Positions 24,507 through 31,945 of a stretch of 64,000 nucleotides of DNA are shown piece after piece. Under the pieces are notes generated by a model. The model had not been told where the DNA came from. It saw only the letters and a program-made list of their open reading frames with translations, and searched no databases. The stretch is from DASXKD01 sp963806145 (lineage in GTDB: Bacteria; Actinomycetota; Actinomycetes; Streptosporangiales; Streptosporangiaceae): positions 1-64,000 of the forward strand of contig CAWDXD010000002.1 of the NCBI GenBank assembly GCA_963806145.1. The letters are read 5' to 3'. Each line of letters begins with the position of its first letter. Position 1 is the stretch's first letter. The position numbers and the translations under genes were made by a program.

Positions 24507-25310
24507 GTGAACGCGCGCTCGGCTCTCTTCGACCTCTACGGTGATCACCTCGCCAGGCGCGGCTCCAGGGCGCCGGTCGCCTCACTGGTACGGCTGCTCG
24601 CCCCGCTCGGCATCACCGAGCCGGCCACCCGCACCGCGGTGTCGCGCATGGTACGGCAGGGCTGGCTGGACCCGGTGCGGTGCGGGGCCGGCCTGGCCGG
24701 TTACGCACTGACCCCGCGGGCTGCCAGGCGCCTGGACGAGGCCGCGGAGCGGATCTACCGCCGCGGCGACCCGGCCTGGGACGGGCAGTGGCACGTGCTG
24801 GTGGTCGAGCGGATCCGGGACCGGGCACGCCGTGGCCGGGTCCGGGCCGCCCTCGGCTACCTGGGGTACGCCCCGCTGGATGAGACCACCTGGATCAGCC
24901 CGCGGCCGTCGGTGGAGGTTGACCCTCTGCTCGAGGCGGAGCGGCTGCGCGCGGACCGGTTCCTGGCCAGCTACGACGGCGACGCCCGGGGCCTGCTGGC
25001 GCGGACCTGGGACCTGGACGGCCTGGCCCGTGCGTACCAGCGGTGGCTGGCGCAGGCGCGCGAGCTGATCGCGGCGGTCGGCCCGGACGCGGCCGACCCG
25101 GCGGTGTTCGCACTGCGCAGTTCGCTGGTCCACGAGTGGCGCAAGTTCCTGTTCACCGACCCCGGGTTCCCGGCAGCGCTGCTGCCCCCGGACTGGCCCG
25201 GGCACGAGGCGGCGCGGGTGTTCCAGGCCGAGTCGGCGAGGCTGTTGCCGGGCGCGTCCCGGTTCGTGGACTGTTGCCTGAGGACCGACGATCCAGGGGG
25301 TGCGCCGTGA
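24507..25310 (+). CDS. PaaX-family transcriptional regulator
   Basis: A 267-residue protein. The N-terminal winged helix (SLVRLLAPLGITEPATRTAV, RMVRQGWL) and the central and C-terminal PaaX domains (WDGQWHVLVVERIRDRARR, LVHEWRKFLFTDPGFPAALL) match the phenylacetate repressor family. The effector may be a phenylacetyl-CoA-like thioester, but no phenylacetate genes are nearby. GTG 24507 has no ribosome binding site; GAAACT ends six bases upstream, a weak leaderless signal. The last codons approach the convergent DUF397 gene. Confidence 0.85.
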   Translation: MNARSALFDLYGDHLARRGSRAPVASLVRLLAPLGITEPATRTAVSRMVRQGWLDPVRCGAGLAGYALTPRAARRLDEAAERIYRRGDPAWDGQWHVLVVERIRDRARRGRVRAALGYLGYAPLDETTWISPRPSVEVDPLLEAERLRADRFLASYDGDARGLLARTWDLDGLARAYQRWLAQARELIAAVGPDAADPAVFALRSSLVHEWRKFLFTDPGFPAALLPPDWPGHEAARVFQAESARLLPGASRFVDCCLRTDDPGGAP

Positions 25311-25350
25311 CGAGCTCCCCGGGTGGCGGCCCGGGGGATTCTCCGAGAGG

Positions 25351-25566
25351 TCAGCGGGTGGCCGGCTCCAGATCGAAGCGGCCGGCCTTGGCATCCGTGA
25401 GGAAGGCCGCGAACGCGGCCCGGCCCACGACGTGAGCGCCACCCTCGGGGCGCTCACTGTCGCGGACCGCGACCACTTCGCCGAGGTTGGCAGCCACCTC
25501 CACGCATCCGCCGTTGTGCTGACTCCGGCGGGCCTTCCGCCACACCGCGTGAGACAGGTCTGTCAT
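25351..25566 (-). CDS. DUF397 domain protein
   Basis: A 71-residue DUF397 protein: VWRKARRSQHNGGCVEVAAN, VVAVRDSERPEGG, then FAAFLTDAKAGRFD. These small proteins are paired with XRE/DUF5753 regulators in actinomycetes (WhiJ-type pairs) and are thought to bind them. ATG 25566 lies four bases after the stop of the XRE gene, so the two are co-translated. A longer upstream frame from 25617 overlaps the XRE gene and is not used. Confidence 0.85.
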   Translation of the reverse strand: MTDLSHAVWRKARRSQHNGGCVEVAANLGEVVAVRDSERPEGGAHVVGRAAFAAFLTDAKAGRFDLEPATR

Positions 25567-25570
25567 GGGT

Positions 25571-26422
25571 CTACTCCATCTGGGGTGCGAGCTGTCTGAG
25601 GTAGAGCGTTGTGTCATCTGGCTCCAGGGCGCCGTCGACCGCCCGGTCGAAGGATTGGCTGTACATGTTCACGTGCTCCGTGCTGGTCACCTCATGAATG
25701 CCTATGTCGGTCTCGGTGTAGGCAATGGACGGCTCGCCATCGGGGAAGTCGAAGATGTTGATCGGCGACATCAGGCCGCGGGGCGGCCCGTCGGCGAAGC
25801 GCTGGATGCGAAGGTCCACGCCGGGGCGCTGGCCGATCTTGATCAGATGCTGGATCTGATCCTGCCGGTCGGCCCTGGTGCCCCACTGGTAGAGCAGCGA
25901 GGCCTCGGTGACGATGGCGACCAGCTCGGGGGCGTTCCCGTCGGTGCGGTCGAGGATCTCCTGCCGCCGCAGCCGGGTCGCCAGGGCCTCCCGCCGCCAG
26001 GCCGGCGGCCTGGGCCCGATCTTCATGAAAGCTTCCGCGTATTCCTGCGTCTGCAGCAGGCCCGGCAGCACCAGCGGGATGAACACGCGAATTCTGCTGG
26101 CGTCGTTCTCGAACCCGGGAAACTCATTCTCGAAGATCCCGGCGCAATCACGCCACCACGGACGGGCCCGGGATCGGATCGCAAGATCCTCGATCTCGTC
26201 CCGCTCCGCGGGGTCGACACCGTAAATACGGAGCAAGTCTCTGATGTCGCTCATCTCGGGACGTTTCCACTGATTAGCCTCGAACCGGCCGACCTTGCCC
26301 CGTCCCCAGTTGAGCATGTCGCAGACATGGTTGGCGGTGTACCCGCACTTCACCCGCAGTTGCAGGAGGTGCCGTGACAGACGTCGTTTCGCCACCGTCG
26401 CGCCGTAGGCATCGTCACTCAT
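25571..26422 (-). CDS. XRE-family regulator with DUF5753 domain (WhiJ-like)
   Basis: A 283-residue protein. An N-terminal lambda-repressor-type helix-turn-helix (LRVKCGYTANHVCDMLNWGR, VGRFEANQWKRP) is followed by a DUF5753 domain (VFIPLVLPGLLQTQEYAEAF, AIVTEASLLYQWG, INIFDFPDGEPSIAYTETD). Such proteins with adjacent DUF397 genes regulate development and secondary metabolism in Streptomyces. DUF397 genes lie on both sides. The intergenic region upstream is AT-rich and holds a TGTGAATCACA palindrome that may be its operator. Confidence 0.88.
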   Translation of the reverse strand: MSDDAYGATVAKRRLSRHLLQLRVKCGYTANHVCDMLNWGRGKVGRFEANQWKRPEMSDIRDLLRIYGVDPAERDEIEDLAIRSRARPWWRDCAGIFENEFPGFENDASRIRVFIPLVLPGLLQTQEYAEAFMKIGPRPPAWRREALATRLRRQEILDRTDGNAPELVAIVTEASLLYQWGTRADRQDQIQHLIKIGQRPGVDLRIQRFADGPPRGLMSPINIFDFPDGEPSIAYTETDIGIHEVTSTEHVNMYSQSFDRAVDGALEPDDTTLYLRQLAPQME

Positions 26423-26472
26423 CGGAGGTCGCCTCCTTGGCAGGGGGTCGTGCTCAGCTTAGCTACTTAAGT

Positions 26473-26483
26473 TGTGAATCACA
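26473..26483. promoter_or_regulatory. Palindromic candidate operator upstream of XRE gene
   Basis: TGTGAATCACA is a perfect inverted repeat with a one-base centre, 50 bases upstream of the XRE start. It sits in an unusually AT-rich stretch for this genome (about 26455-26500). A self-regulatory operator is inferred from position only. Confidence 0.4.
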
Positions 26484-26550
26484 GAAGTTAATTTCTCGCA
26501 CAGCACCGGGCCGGCTCCGCGGCAGGAGCCGCGGTGCCGCCCCTGCTTTC

Positions 26551-26814
26551 CTACTCCAGCGCATCCACGGCCGCGCCATCGTCGAATTCGCCGTTTCTCG
26601 CGCCGTCGAGAAAGCACTCCCATTCGTGGCGGTCGTAGACCAGGATCCGTCCGGCCGGGTCACCGGCGACACGCATCAGCACCCAGTCCACGCCGGTCTG
26701 CCCTGGCCCGGTGACCTTGGCCACCTCGATCGTGCCGTCGCCCGCGCCGGACCGCTGCCAGTACTGGGCGGTGACGTCGATGCCCAGCTCCTCCACCGTG
26801 GGCTTGGCGGTCAC
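26551..26814 (-). CDS. DUF397 domain protein, second copy
   Basis: An 87-residue protein starting at GTG 26814, with GGGAGG about five bases upstream. The second half carries the DUF397 pattern (DWVLMRVAGDPAGRILVYDR, ECFLDGARNGEFDDG), although the usual Trp-Arg-Lys-Ser start is replaced by a divergent N terminus (QYWQRSGAGDGTIEVAKV). It lies upstream of the XRE gene and 49 bases downstream of the methyltransferase. It probably supplies an alternative partner for the same regulator. Confidence 0.75.
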   Translation of the reverse strand: MTAKPTVEELGIDVTAQYWQRSGAGDGTIEVAKVTGPGQTGVDWVLMRVAGDPAGRILVYDRHEWECFLDGARNGEFDDGAAVDALE

Positions 26815-26863
26815 GGCACCTCCCGGCCGGTTCTGTCTGGGCGGCAGGCCCGGCCTCGTCGGG

Positions 26864-27673
26864 TCACCGGCACCTCGCCACCCCGCAGTACAGCACCCGT
26901 GACCCGTCGCTGTCTGCCGACGCGGGATCCTCCGCCCCCCACTGCCCGGCAAACGTAAGGCCAGCCCTGGCCCCAGGATAGGGCGCCACCATCTCCATGC
27001 CCGCGAAGAACCGTTCCACCTCCGCCCGCGGGCGGAGGATCAGTCGCTCGGTGGCGTTTGCATAGGTCTCCACCATGGCATGCACCGCCAGCGGCGGGAG
27101 CCCGTCCGGCGTGGCGTGCGAGAGCGCCAGGTAGCTTCCCGGTGCCAGCGCGGCCACGTATCGCGCAAGCAGGCCCCACGGATCCCTGTCGTCGGCCACG
27201 AACTGCAGCACCGCTGTCATCATCAACCCGGCGGGCTCGGTGAAGTCGATCATCGAGCGAACCGCGGGGTGGCCGAGCAGGGCGTCCGGATCGCGGAGGT
27301 CGGCGGTGATCAGTGCCACGTTCCGCGTGCCGGCCAGCAGCGGCGCGGACCGGGCCGCCACCATCGGGTCGATGTCGGCGTAGACCACCCGGGCGGCGGG
27401 ATCGACCCGCTGTACCACCTGATGGGTGTTGCCGACGGTGGGCAGGCCGGGCCCGATGTCGATGAACTGCCGCAGGCCCGCCTTGGCGGCCAGCCAGGTG
27501 GCCGCCCGCTGGTGAAATCCCCGGTTCGCCCATGCCGCGTCGCCGAGCGCGGGGTGGCTCTGCCGCAGCGCCTCCGCGGCCTTGCGATCCACCTCGAAGT
27601 TGTTGTGGCCGCCCAGGTAGTAGTCGTAGAGGCGGGCCGGACTCGGCTTGGCCGGATCCACGCCAGGCGGCAT
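26864..27673 (-). CDS. DUF574-type SAM-dependent methyltransferase
   Basis: A 269-residue protein of the PF04672 (DUF574) family, highly expanded in actinomycetes: PSPARLYDYYLGGHNNFEVD, FIDIGPGLPTVGNTHQVVQR, VVYADIDPMV, LMMTAVLQFVAD, SHATPDGLPP. The SAM-binding glycine motif is visible, but substrates are unknown. ATG 27673 overlaps the tag stop by one base (TGATG); GTG 27676 is equally possible. These enzymes are often found beside XRE/DUF397 pairs, as here. Confidence 0.88.
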   Translation of the reverse strand: MPPGVDPAKPSPARLYDYYLGGHNNFEVDRKAAEALRQSHPALGDAAWANRGFHQRAATWLAAKAGLRQFIDIGPGLPTVGNTHQVVQRVDPAARVVYADIDPMVAARSAPLLAGTRNVALITADLRDPDALLGHPAVRSMIDFTEPAGLMMTAVLQFVADDRDPWGLLARYVAALAPGSYLALSHATPDGLPPLAVHAMVETYANATERLILRPRAEVERFFAGMEMVAPYPGARAGLTFAGQWGAEDPASADSDGSRVLYCGVARCR

Positions 27674-28272
27674 CACAGGGGCGGGACTTCCTGGCCGGCG
27701 CCGCGGCGGAAGCAGCCGGCGAGGTGGTCGTCCACTACGCCACAGGCCTGCAGCGCGGCATAGACGGTGACCGGCCCGACGAAGGAGAACCCCAGTTTCC
27801 GCAGTTCACGGGCGCACGCCTGGGAGGCAGGCGTCTGGGCGGGCACATCCGCAAGCGTGACGGGGGGCGGCTGCCGCGGGTCCGCGTACCGCCAGATCAG
27901 CGCGGCGAGCCCGCCGGGCACCGCCAGGGCGGCGCGCGCGTTGCCGATCACCGCGCGGATCTTCGCGCGGTTCCGCACGATTCCAGGGTCGGCCAGCAGG
28001 CGCGCCTCGTCCGCCGCGCCGAACGCGGCGACGGCCTGCGGGTCGAACCCGCCGAAGGCGGCCCGGAAATTCTCCCGCTTGCGCAAGATCGTGAGCCAGG
28101 AGAGCCCGGACTGGAAGGCCTCGAGGGACAGCCGCTCGAAGATGCCCGTATCGCTGCGCACCGGCTGGCCCCACTCGGTGTCGTGGTAGGCGATGTAGTC
28201 CCCGGTCCCCAGTGCCCAGGGGCAGCGCAGCAGGCCGTCCGGCCCGGGCGCGGCACCGCCGGGCGCGCTCAC
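27673..28272 (-). CDS. tag: DNA-3-methyladenine glycosylase I
   Basis: A 199-residue Tag enzyme that excises 3-methyladenine from alkylated DNA. Hallmarks are RCPWALGTGDYIAYHDTEWG, FERLSLEAFQSGLSWLTIL, ENFRAAFGGFDP and LGFSFVGPVTVYA. Zinc ligands of the family (Cys near the N terminus, His in YHDTEWG) are present. The start GTG 28272 overlaps the upstream gene's stop (GTGA). The order DivIVA-like protein then tag matches Rv1209-Rv1210. Confidence 0.9.
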   Translation of the reverse strand: MSAPGGAAPGPDGLLRCPWALGTGDYIAYHDTEWGQPVRSDTGIFERLSLEAFQSGLSWLTILRKRENFRAAFGGFDPQAVAAFGAADEARLLADPGIVRNRAKIRAVIGNARAALAVPGGLAALIWRYADPRQPPPVTLADVPAQTPASQACARELRKLGFSFVGPVTVYAALQACGVVDDHLAGCFRRGAGQEVPPL

Positions 28273-28571
28273 TGCTGGGGCTCCCACCGGGTCCGGAGTT
28301 CGTCGAGTTCCCGGCGCAGCGTGGCGATCTCCACGTCGCGGGCGGTGACCGACCGGGCGATCACGCCGAGGGCCTCCTCGGTCGCGGATACGTTGTAACC
28401 CCACAGGGCCAGCGGCGGGCGCAGCAGGGCCACGTCGGCCGCGGTCAGTTGGTCCAGTCGCGGCGGCGCGAAGTCGCTGGGGAACGCGGCCATCTCCCCG
28501 GCCCGGCCGAGGGCGGCCAGCACGACGCAGCCCAGGACCGCCGCGACCGCGAGCACAAGAATCACCGGCAC
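28269..28571 (-). CDS. Membrane-anchored DivIVA-like short protein (Rv1209-like)
   Basis: A 100-residue protein with an N-terminal membrane span (VILVLAVAAVLGCVVLAALG), a middle segment LALWGYNVSATEEALGVIAR resembling the degenerate lipid-binding/DivIVA motif of this group, and a C-terminal coiled helix (VEIATLRRELDELRTRW). Homologues precede tag in many actinobacteria. The role is unknown, perhaps polar or septal localisation. Start GTG 28571; the gene is translationally coupled to tag. Confidence 0.7.
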   Translation of the reverse strand: MPVILVLAVAAVLGCVVLAALGRAGEMAAFPSDFAPPRLDQLTAADVALLRPPLALWGYNVSATEEALGVIARSVTARDVEIATLRRELDELRTRWEPQQ

Positions 28572-28597
28572 AGTAAGAATCGTGCCATGCTCAGCGG

Positions 28598-28984
28598 ATG
28601 ACGGGGCACAGACCGCGACGGCCAGCGCGGGACGGTCAAGCCGGGCCGATACTGGTCGCGGCCGTCGGCACGGCGGCCGAAGCGGATCACGCGGTCGCCG
28701 CCGGAGCGGACATGATCGACGGCAGCGGTCTCACCGATCGGGACATGGCGGCGCTGCGCGCCCGCCATCCGGGCCTGCTGCCGTGGCACGGCTCGCCCGC
28801 CGCGGCAGACGCCGACCCGGCCGGGAGCACGGCGGCCGTGGTGGCCACCGCGGCGGTGCTTGCCTGGCTCGGGACTCCTGCCATCCGGACCAGGCACGTC
28901 CTGCCCGTGCGCCGGGCCATCGACATGACCTGCTCGATCGCGGGGACGCGGCTACCCGCGCTCACCATCCGGGGGCTGGCCTGA
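28598..28984 (+). CDS. Short dihydropteroate-synthase-like protein
   Basis: A 128-residue protein that looks like a shortened TIM-barrel dihydropteroate synthase. The N-terminal part PILVAAVGTAAEADHAVAAG and GADMIDG resemble the early barrel strands. The end GTPAIRTRHVLPVRRAIDMT resembles the last DHPS strand and helix (IRTHDVAEVRRAVDM). The pterin- and pABA-binding middle is missing, so it is unlikely to make folate. It sits where folP2 lies relative to tag in mycobacteria. A 4-codon ORF (28587-28601) overlaps its ATG by ATGA. Confidence 0.55.
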   Translation: MTGHRPRRPARDGQAGPILVAAVGTAAEADHAVAAGADMIDGSGLTDRDMAALRARHPGLLPWHGSPAAADADPAGSTAAVVATAAVLAWLGTPAIRTRHVLPVRRAIDMTCSIAGTRLPALTIRGLA

Positions 28985-29758
28985 CCCCACGGGCCAGGAT
29001 GGCTCGGCCGACTCTCCGCCGGCCCCGCGGCCGTGCGCGGCGAGAATGATCCGCACCACCTCGTCCGGATCATCGGCGATGCTCAGCAGGTCCAGGTCGC
29101 CCGCTGAGACCTTCCCCTCCCCGCACGCCACGTCACGCAGCCACGCCAGCAGGCCGGACCAGTAGGAACTGCCGACCAGCACGATGGGGAACCTGGTGAT
29201 CTTGCCGGTCTGCACCAGCGTGACCGCCTCGAACAGCTCGTCCAGTGTGCCGAAACCGCCCGGCAGCACCACGAAGGCCTGCGAGTACTTGACGAACATG
29301 GTCTTACGTACGAAGAAGTACCGGAACTCCAGGCCGATATCGACGTACTCGTTCAGCCCCTGTTCCTGCGGCAACTCGATGCCCAGGCCGACCGAGATGC
29401 CGCCCGCGGCGCCCTTGTTGGCCGCCTCCATGATGCCCGGCCCGCCGCCGGTGATCACCGCGTACCCGGCCCTGGACAGCGCCGCGGTGATCTGGGTGGT
29501 GAGCTCGTACTGCGCCGAGCCGCGCCGGGCACGGGAGGAGCCGAACACCGACACCGCCCTGCCCGTCTCGGCGAGCAGCCCGAACCCTTCCACGAACTCG
29601 GCCTGAATCCGCAGCACCCGCCAGGGATCGGTGTGCACCCAGTCGCTGGGCCCGCGCCGGTCGAGCAGGCGCTGATCGGTGGTGGTCTTCGGGATCGCCC
29701 GGCCGCGCAGCACGGCGGGCCCCTGGCGGCGCACCCTGCGGCGTGACTCGGGTTCCAT
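28952..29758 (-). CDS. LOG-family nucleotide 5'-monophosphate phosphoribohydrolase
   Basis: A 268-residue protein of the Lonely Guy (TIGR00730) family. Diagnostic motifs are GGGPGIMEAANKGA and PGGFGTLDELFE. Bacterial LOG proteins, including Rv1205, release free bases such as cytokinins from riboside monophosphates, or act on AMP. An N-terminal basic extension of about 50 residues is typical of this longer subgroup. ATG 29758 is preferred because AGGA lies eight bases upstream; ATG 29764 is close. It lies 18 bases downstream of dapD and probably shares its transcript. Confidence 0.85.
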   Translation of the reverse strand: MEPESRRRVRRQGPAVLRGRAIPKTTTDQRLLDRRGPSDWVHTDPWRVLRIQAEFVEGFGLLAETGRAVSVFGSSRARRGSAQYELTTQITAALSRAGYAVITGGGPGIMEAANKGAAGGISVGLGIELPQEQGLNEYVDIGLEFRYFFVRKTMFVKYSQAFVVLPGGFGTLDELFEAVTLVQTGKITRFPIVLVGSSYWSGLLAWLRDVACGEGKVSAGDLDLLSIADDPDEVVRIILAAHGRGAGGESAEPSWPVGSGQPPDGERG

Positions 29759-29776
29759 GCTCATGATCCTGCCATC

Positions 29777-30622
29777 TCAGCCGCTCACCCCGTGGTCGCG
29801 GAGGATCTCGTTCAGCGCGGCCTTGTCATGCGTCCCCCCCACGGGGAGGCGCTTCAGCACCAGCACGCACTGCATGCCGAACTCGCCGCCGGGGAACGAC
29901 CGGGGCCTGGTGCCGTTCACGCAGACCGACCAGGCGGGCGCCTCGCCGCGCGGCAGTTCCTCGCCGGTCTCGACGTCGATGACATGGGTGGTCGAGTAGA
30001 GCACGGTGCCCGCGCCGAGCACCGCACCGGCGCGGACCCTGGCGCCCTCGACGACGATGCAGCGTGAGCTGATGAACGCGTCGTCCTCGATCACCACAGG
30101 TACCGCACCGAGCGGCTCCAGCACGCCGCCGATGCCCACGCCGCCGGCGAGGTGCACGTTCTTGCCGATCTGCGCCGCGGAGCCGACCGTGGCCCAGGTG
30201 TCCACCATGGTGCCGGTATCCACATGGGCGCCGATGTTGACGAACGACGGCATCAGGACCGTCCCCGGCGCGACGTAGGCGCCCCAGCGCACGATCGCAC
30301 CGGGCACCATCCGCACCCCGTCGAAGCGCGTCTTCAGCGGGACCCGGTCGTGGTACCGCAACGGCCCGGCATGCGTCTGCTCCATCGGCAGCAGCCGGAA
30401 CGCCAGCAGGATCGCCCGCTTGGCCCGTTCATCCACGACGATCTCCCCGGTGACCGGGTCTGGCCAGGCGACCCTGGCCTCCCCCGCGTCGAGGGCATCC
30501 ACCGCGGCGGTCACGATCGCGCGCGCATCCGCGTCGTCGCTGCTCACCTCGCCCCGCCGTGCCCACAGTTCGTCAAGGCGCGGGTCCAGCTTGGAATCTG
30601 TCACCTGGAGAGCGTATTTCAC
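29777..30622 (-). CDS. dapD: Tetrahydrodipicolinate N-succinyltransferase
   Basis: A 281-residue enzyme of the diaminopimelate/lysine pathway that succinylates tetrahydrodipicolinate using succinyl-CoA. The C-terminal left-handed beta helix is visible in MPSFVNIGAHVDTGTMVDTW, GVGIGGVLEPLGAVPV and VLGAGTVLYSTT. The start GTG 30622 has GAAGG seven bases upstream. dapC lies about 1.3 kb away on the other strand, so two steps of the succinylase route are nearby. Confidence 0.9.
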   Translation of the reverse strand: MKYALQVTDSKLDPRLDELWARRGEVSSDDADARAIVTAAVDALDAGEARVAWPDPVTGEIVVDERAKRAILLAFRLLPMEQTHAGPLRYHDRVPLKTRFDGVRMVPGAIVRWGAYVAPGTVLMPSFVNIGAHVDTGTMVDTWATVGSAAQIGKNVHLAGGVGIGGVLEPLGAVPVVIEDDAFISSRCIVVEGARVRAGAVLGAGTVLYSTTHVIDVETGEELPRGEAPAWSVCVNGTRPRSFPGGEFGMQCVLVLKRLPVGGTHDKAALNEILRDHGVSG

Positions 30623-30658
30623 CGAGTACCTTCAGGTGGTGTGCCGAGGAAACGCCGG

Positions 30659-31486
30659 ATGGGCCGGTTGACGCTGGTTCTCCTGCTTGCCGTGGCGGCC
30701 CTGGGAGCCGGCGTGTACGTCGCGTTCCGGCACGTGCCGGACATACTCGGGGAGACCGGCTGCACCGCGGGCACGGGCCGCGCGGCGGTCGCGCTGGATC
30801 CCCAGCAGGCACAGATCGCGGCGACGATCGCCGGGGTGGCGCATCAGCGCGAGATGCCGTCCCGCGCGCTCACCGTCGCCTACGCGACCGCCATGCAAGA
30901 GACCCATCTGCACGATCCCGACTACGGGGACCTGGACTCGGTCGGCGTGTTCCAGCAGCGGCCCTCGGAGGGGTGGGGGCCGGCCAGCAAGCTCATCGAT
31001 CCCGTCTACGCCAGTACCCGGTTCTTCCGCGCCCTGGCCCAGGTGCCCGGCTACCAGCAGATGCCCGTGTACAGGGCGGCCCAGGCGGTGCAGCACAGCG
31101 CGGACGGCTACGCCTACAAGCAGTACCAGGGGCTGGCGGCACACCTGACCACCGCCTTCACCGGGGCGCCGCGGGCGGTCTGGTGCTGGCCGCCCGGGCA
31201 CGCGACCGGCAAGGCACAGCTCACCCCGGCCCGCCGGGCGATCGTCAAGGCGTTCGGGCCGTTGCCCGCAAGCCGGTCCGCCACCAGCGGCGACGCGCCA
31301 TCGCTGCTGGTCCAGGCCCCGCAGTCCAGCCTGGGCTGGTCGGTCGCGGCGTGGCTGGTGACCCACGCCGGGAAGTACAAGCTGCACGAGGTGCGCTACG
31401 CCGGCTTCCGCTGGCCGGCCCCGACGGGCCATACCGGGTGGGTGAAAGACGCCGGAGGGCCTGCCGGTTCGGTCTTTGCCAGCTGA
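30659..31486 (+). CDS. Membrane-anchored lysozyme-like fold protein
   Basis: A 275-residue protein with an N-terminal membrane anchor (LTLVLLLAVAALGAGVYVAF). Its extracytoplasmic domain resembles transglycosylase-like folds: AYATAMQETHLHDPDYGDLD, SVGVFQQRPSEGWG, then DPVYASTRFFRAL. The Glu in MQETH corresponds to the catalytic Glu of such folds, but activity is unproven and a C-terminal segment of about 110 residues has no family assigned. ATG 30659 has GAGGA eight bases upstream; GTG 30641 with TACCTT nearby is an alternative. Divergent from dapD. Confidence 0.65.
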   Translation: MGRLTLVLLLAVAALGAGVYVAFRHVPDILGETGCTAGTGRAAVALDPQQAQIAATIAGVAHQREMPSRALTVAYATAMQETHLHDPDYGDLDSVGVFQQRPSEGWGPASKLIDPVYASTRFFRALAQVPGYQQMPVYRAAQAVQHSADGYAYKQYQGLAAHLTTAFTGAPRAVWCWPPGHATGKAQLTPARRAIVKAFGPLPASRSATSGDAPSLLVQAPQSSLGWSVAAWLVTHAGKYKLHEVRYAGFRWPAPTGHTGWVKDAGGPAGSVFAS

Positions 31487-31618
31487 TAGCCTGCGGTCTC
31501 GCCGGGTCCCTTGGGGGATAGCTGCCGTCCCGGGGCTGGCATGCGTACACGCCGGCCGGCCGGAACGGCAATACTGGGAGCTACACCTTCGGGACATAGC
31601 CGGAAGAGGAGTTCCGAC

Positions 31619-31945
31619 GTGACCTACATCATCGCGCAGCCCTGCGTTGACCTGCTCGACAAGTCCTGCATTGAAGAATGCCCGGTCGACTGCATCTATG
31701 AGGGCGAGCGCATGCTCTACATCCACCCGGACGAGTGCGTGGACTGCGGCGCCTGCGAGCCGGTGTGCCCCGTTGAAGCGATCTTCTACGAGGACGACGT
31801 GCCGGACCAGTGGAAGGACTTCTACAAAGCCAACGTGGAGTTCTTTGAAGATCTCGGCTCCCCGGGCGGCGCCGCCAAGGTTGGCAAGATCAACAAGGAC
31901 CATCCCGTCGTGGCGGCCCTTCCGCCCCAGGAGCAGGAAAGCTGA
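31619..31945 (+). CDS. fdxA: Seven-iron ferredoxin
   Basis: A 108-residue ferredoxin with a 3Fe-4S plus 4Fe-4S pattern. Cysteines are at 9, 17, 21 and 25 (CIEECPVDCIYEGE) and at 40, 43, 46 and 50 (CVDCGACEPVCP). It is a soluble electron carrier, for example for cytochrome P450s or other oxidoreductases. GTG 31619 has GAGGA eight bases upstream. The stop TGA is embedded in CTGAGG, where the downstream dapC appears to begin. Confidence 0.92.
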   Translation: MTYIIAQPCVDLLDKSCIEECPVDCIYEGERMLYIHPDECVDCGACEPVCPVEAIFYEDDVPDQWKDFYKANVEFFEDLGSPGGAAKVGKINKDHPVVAALPPQEQES

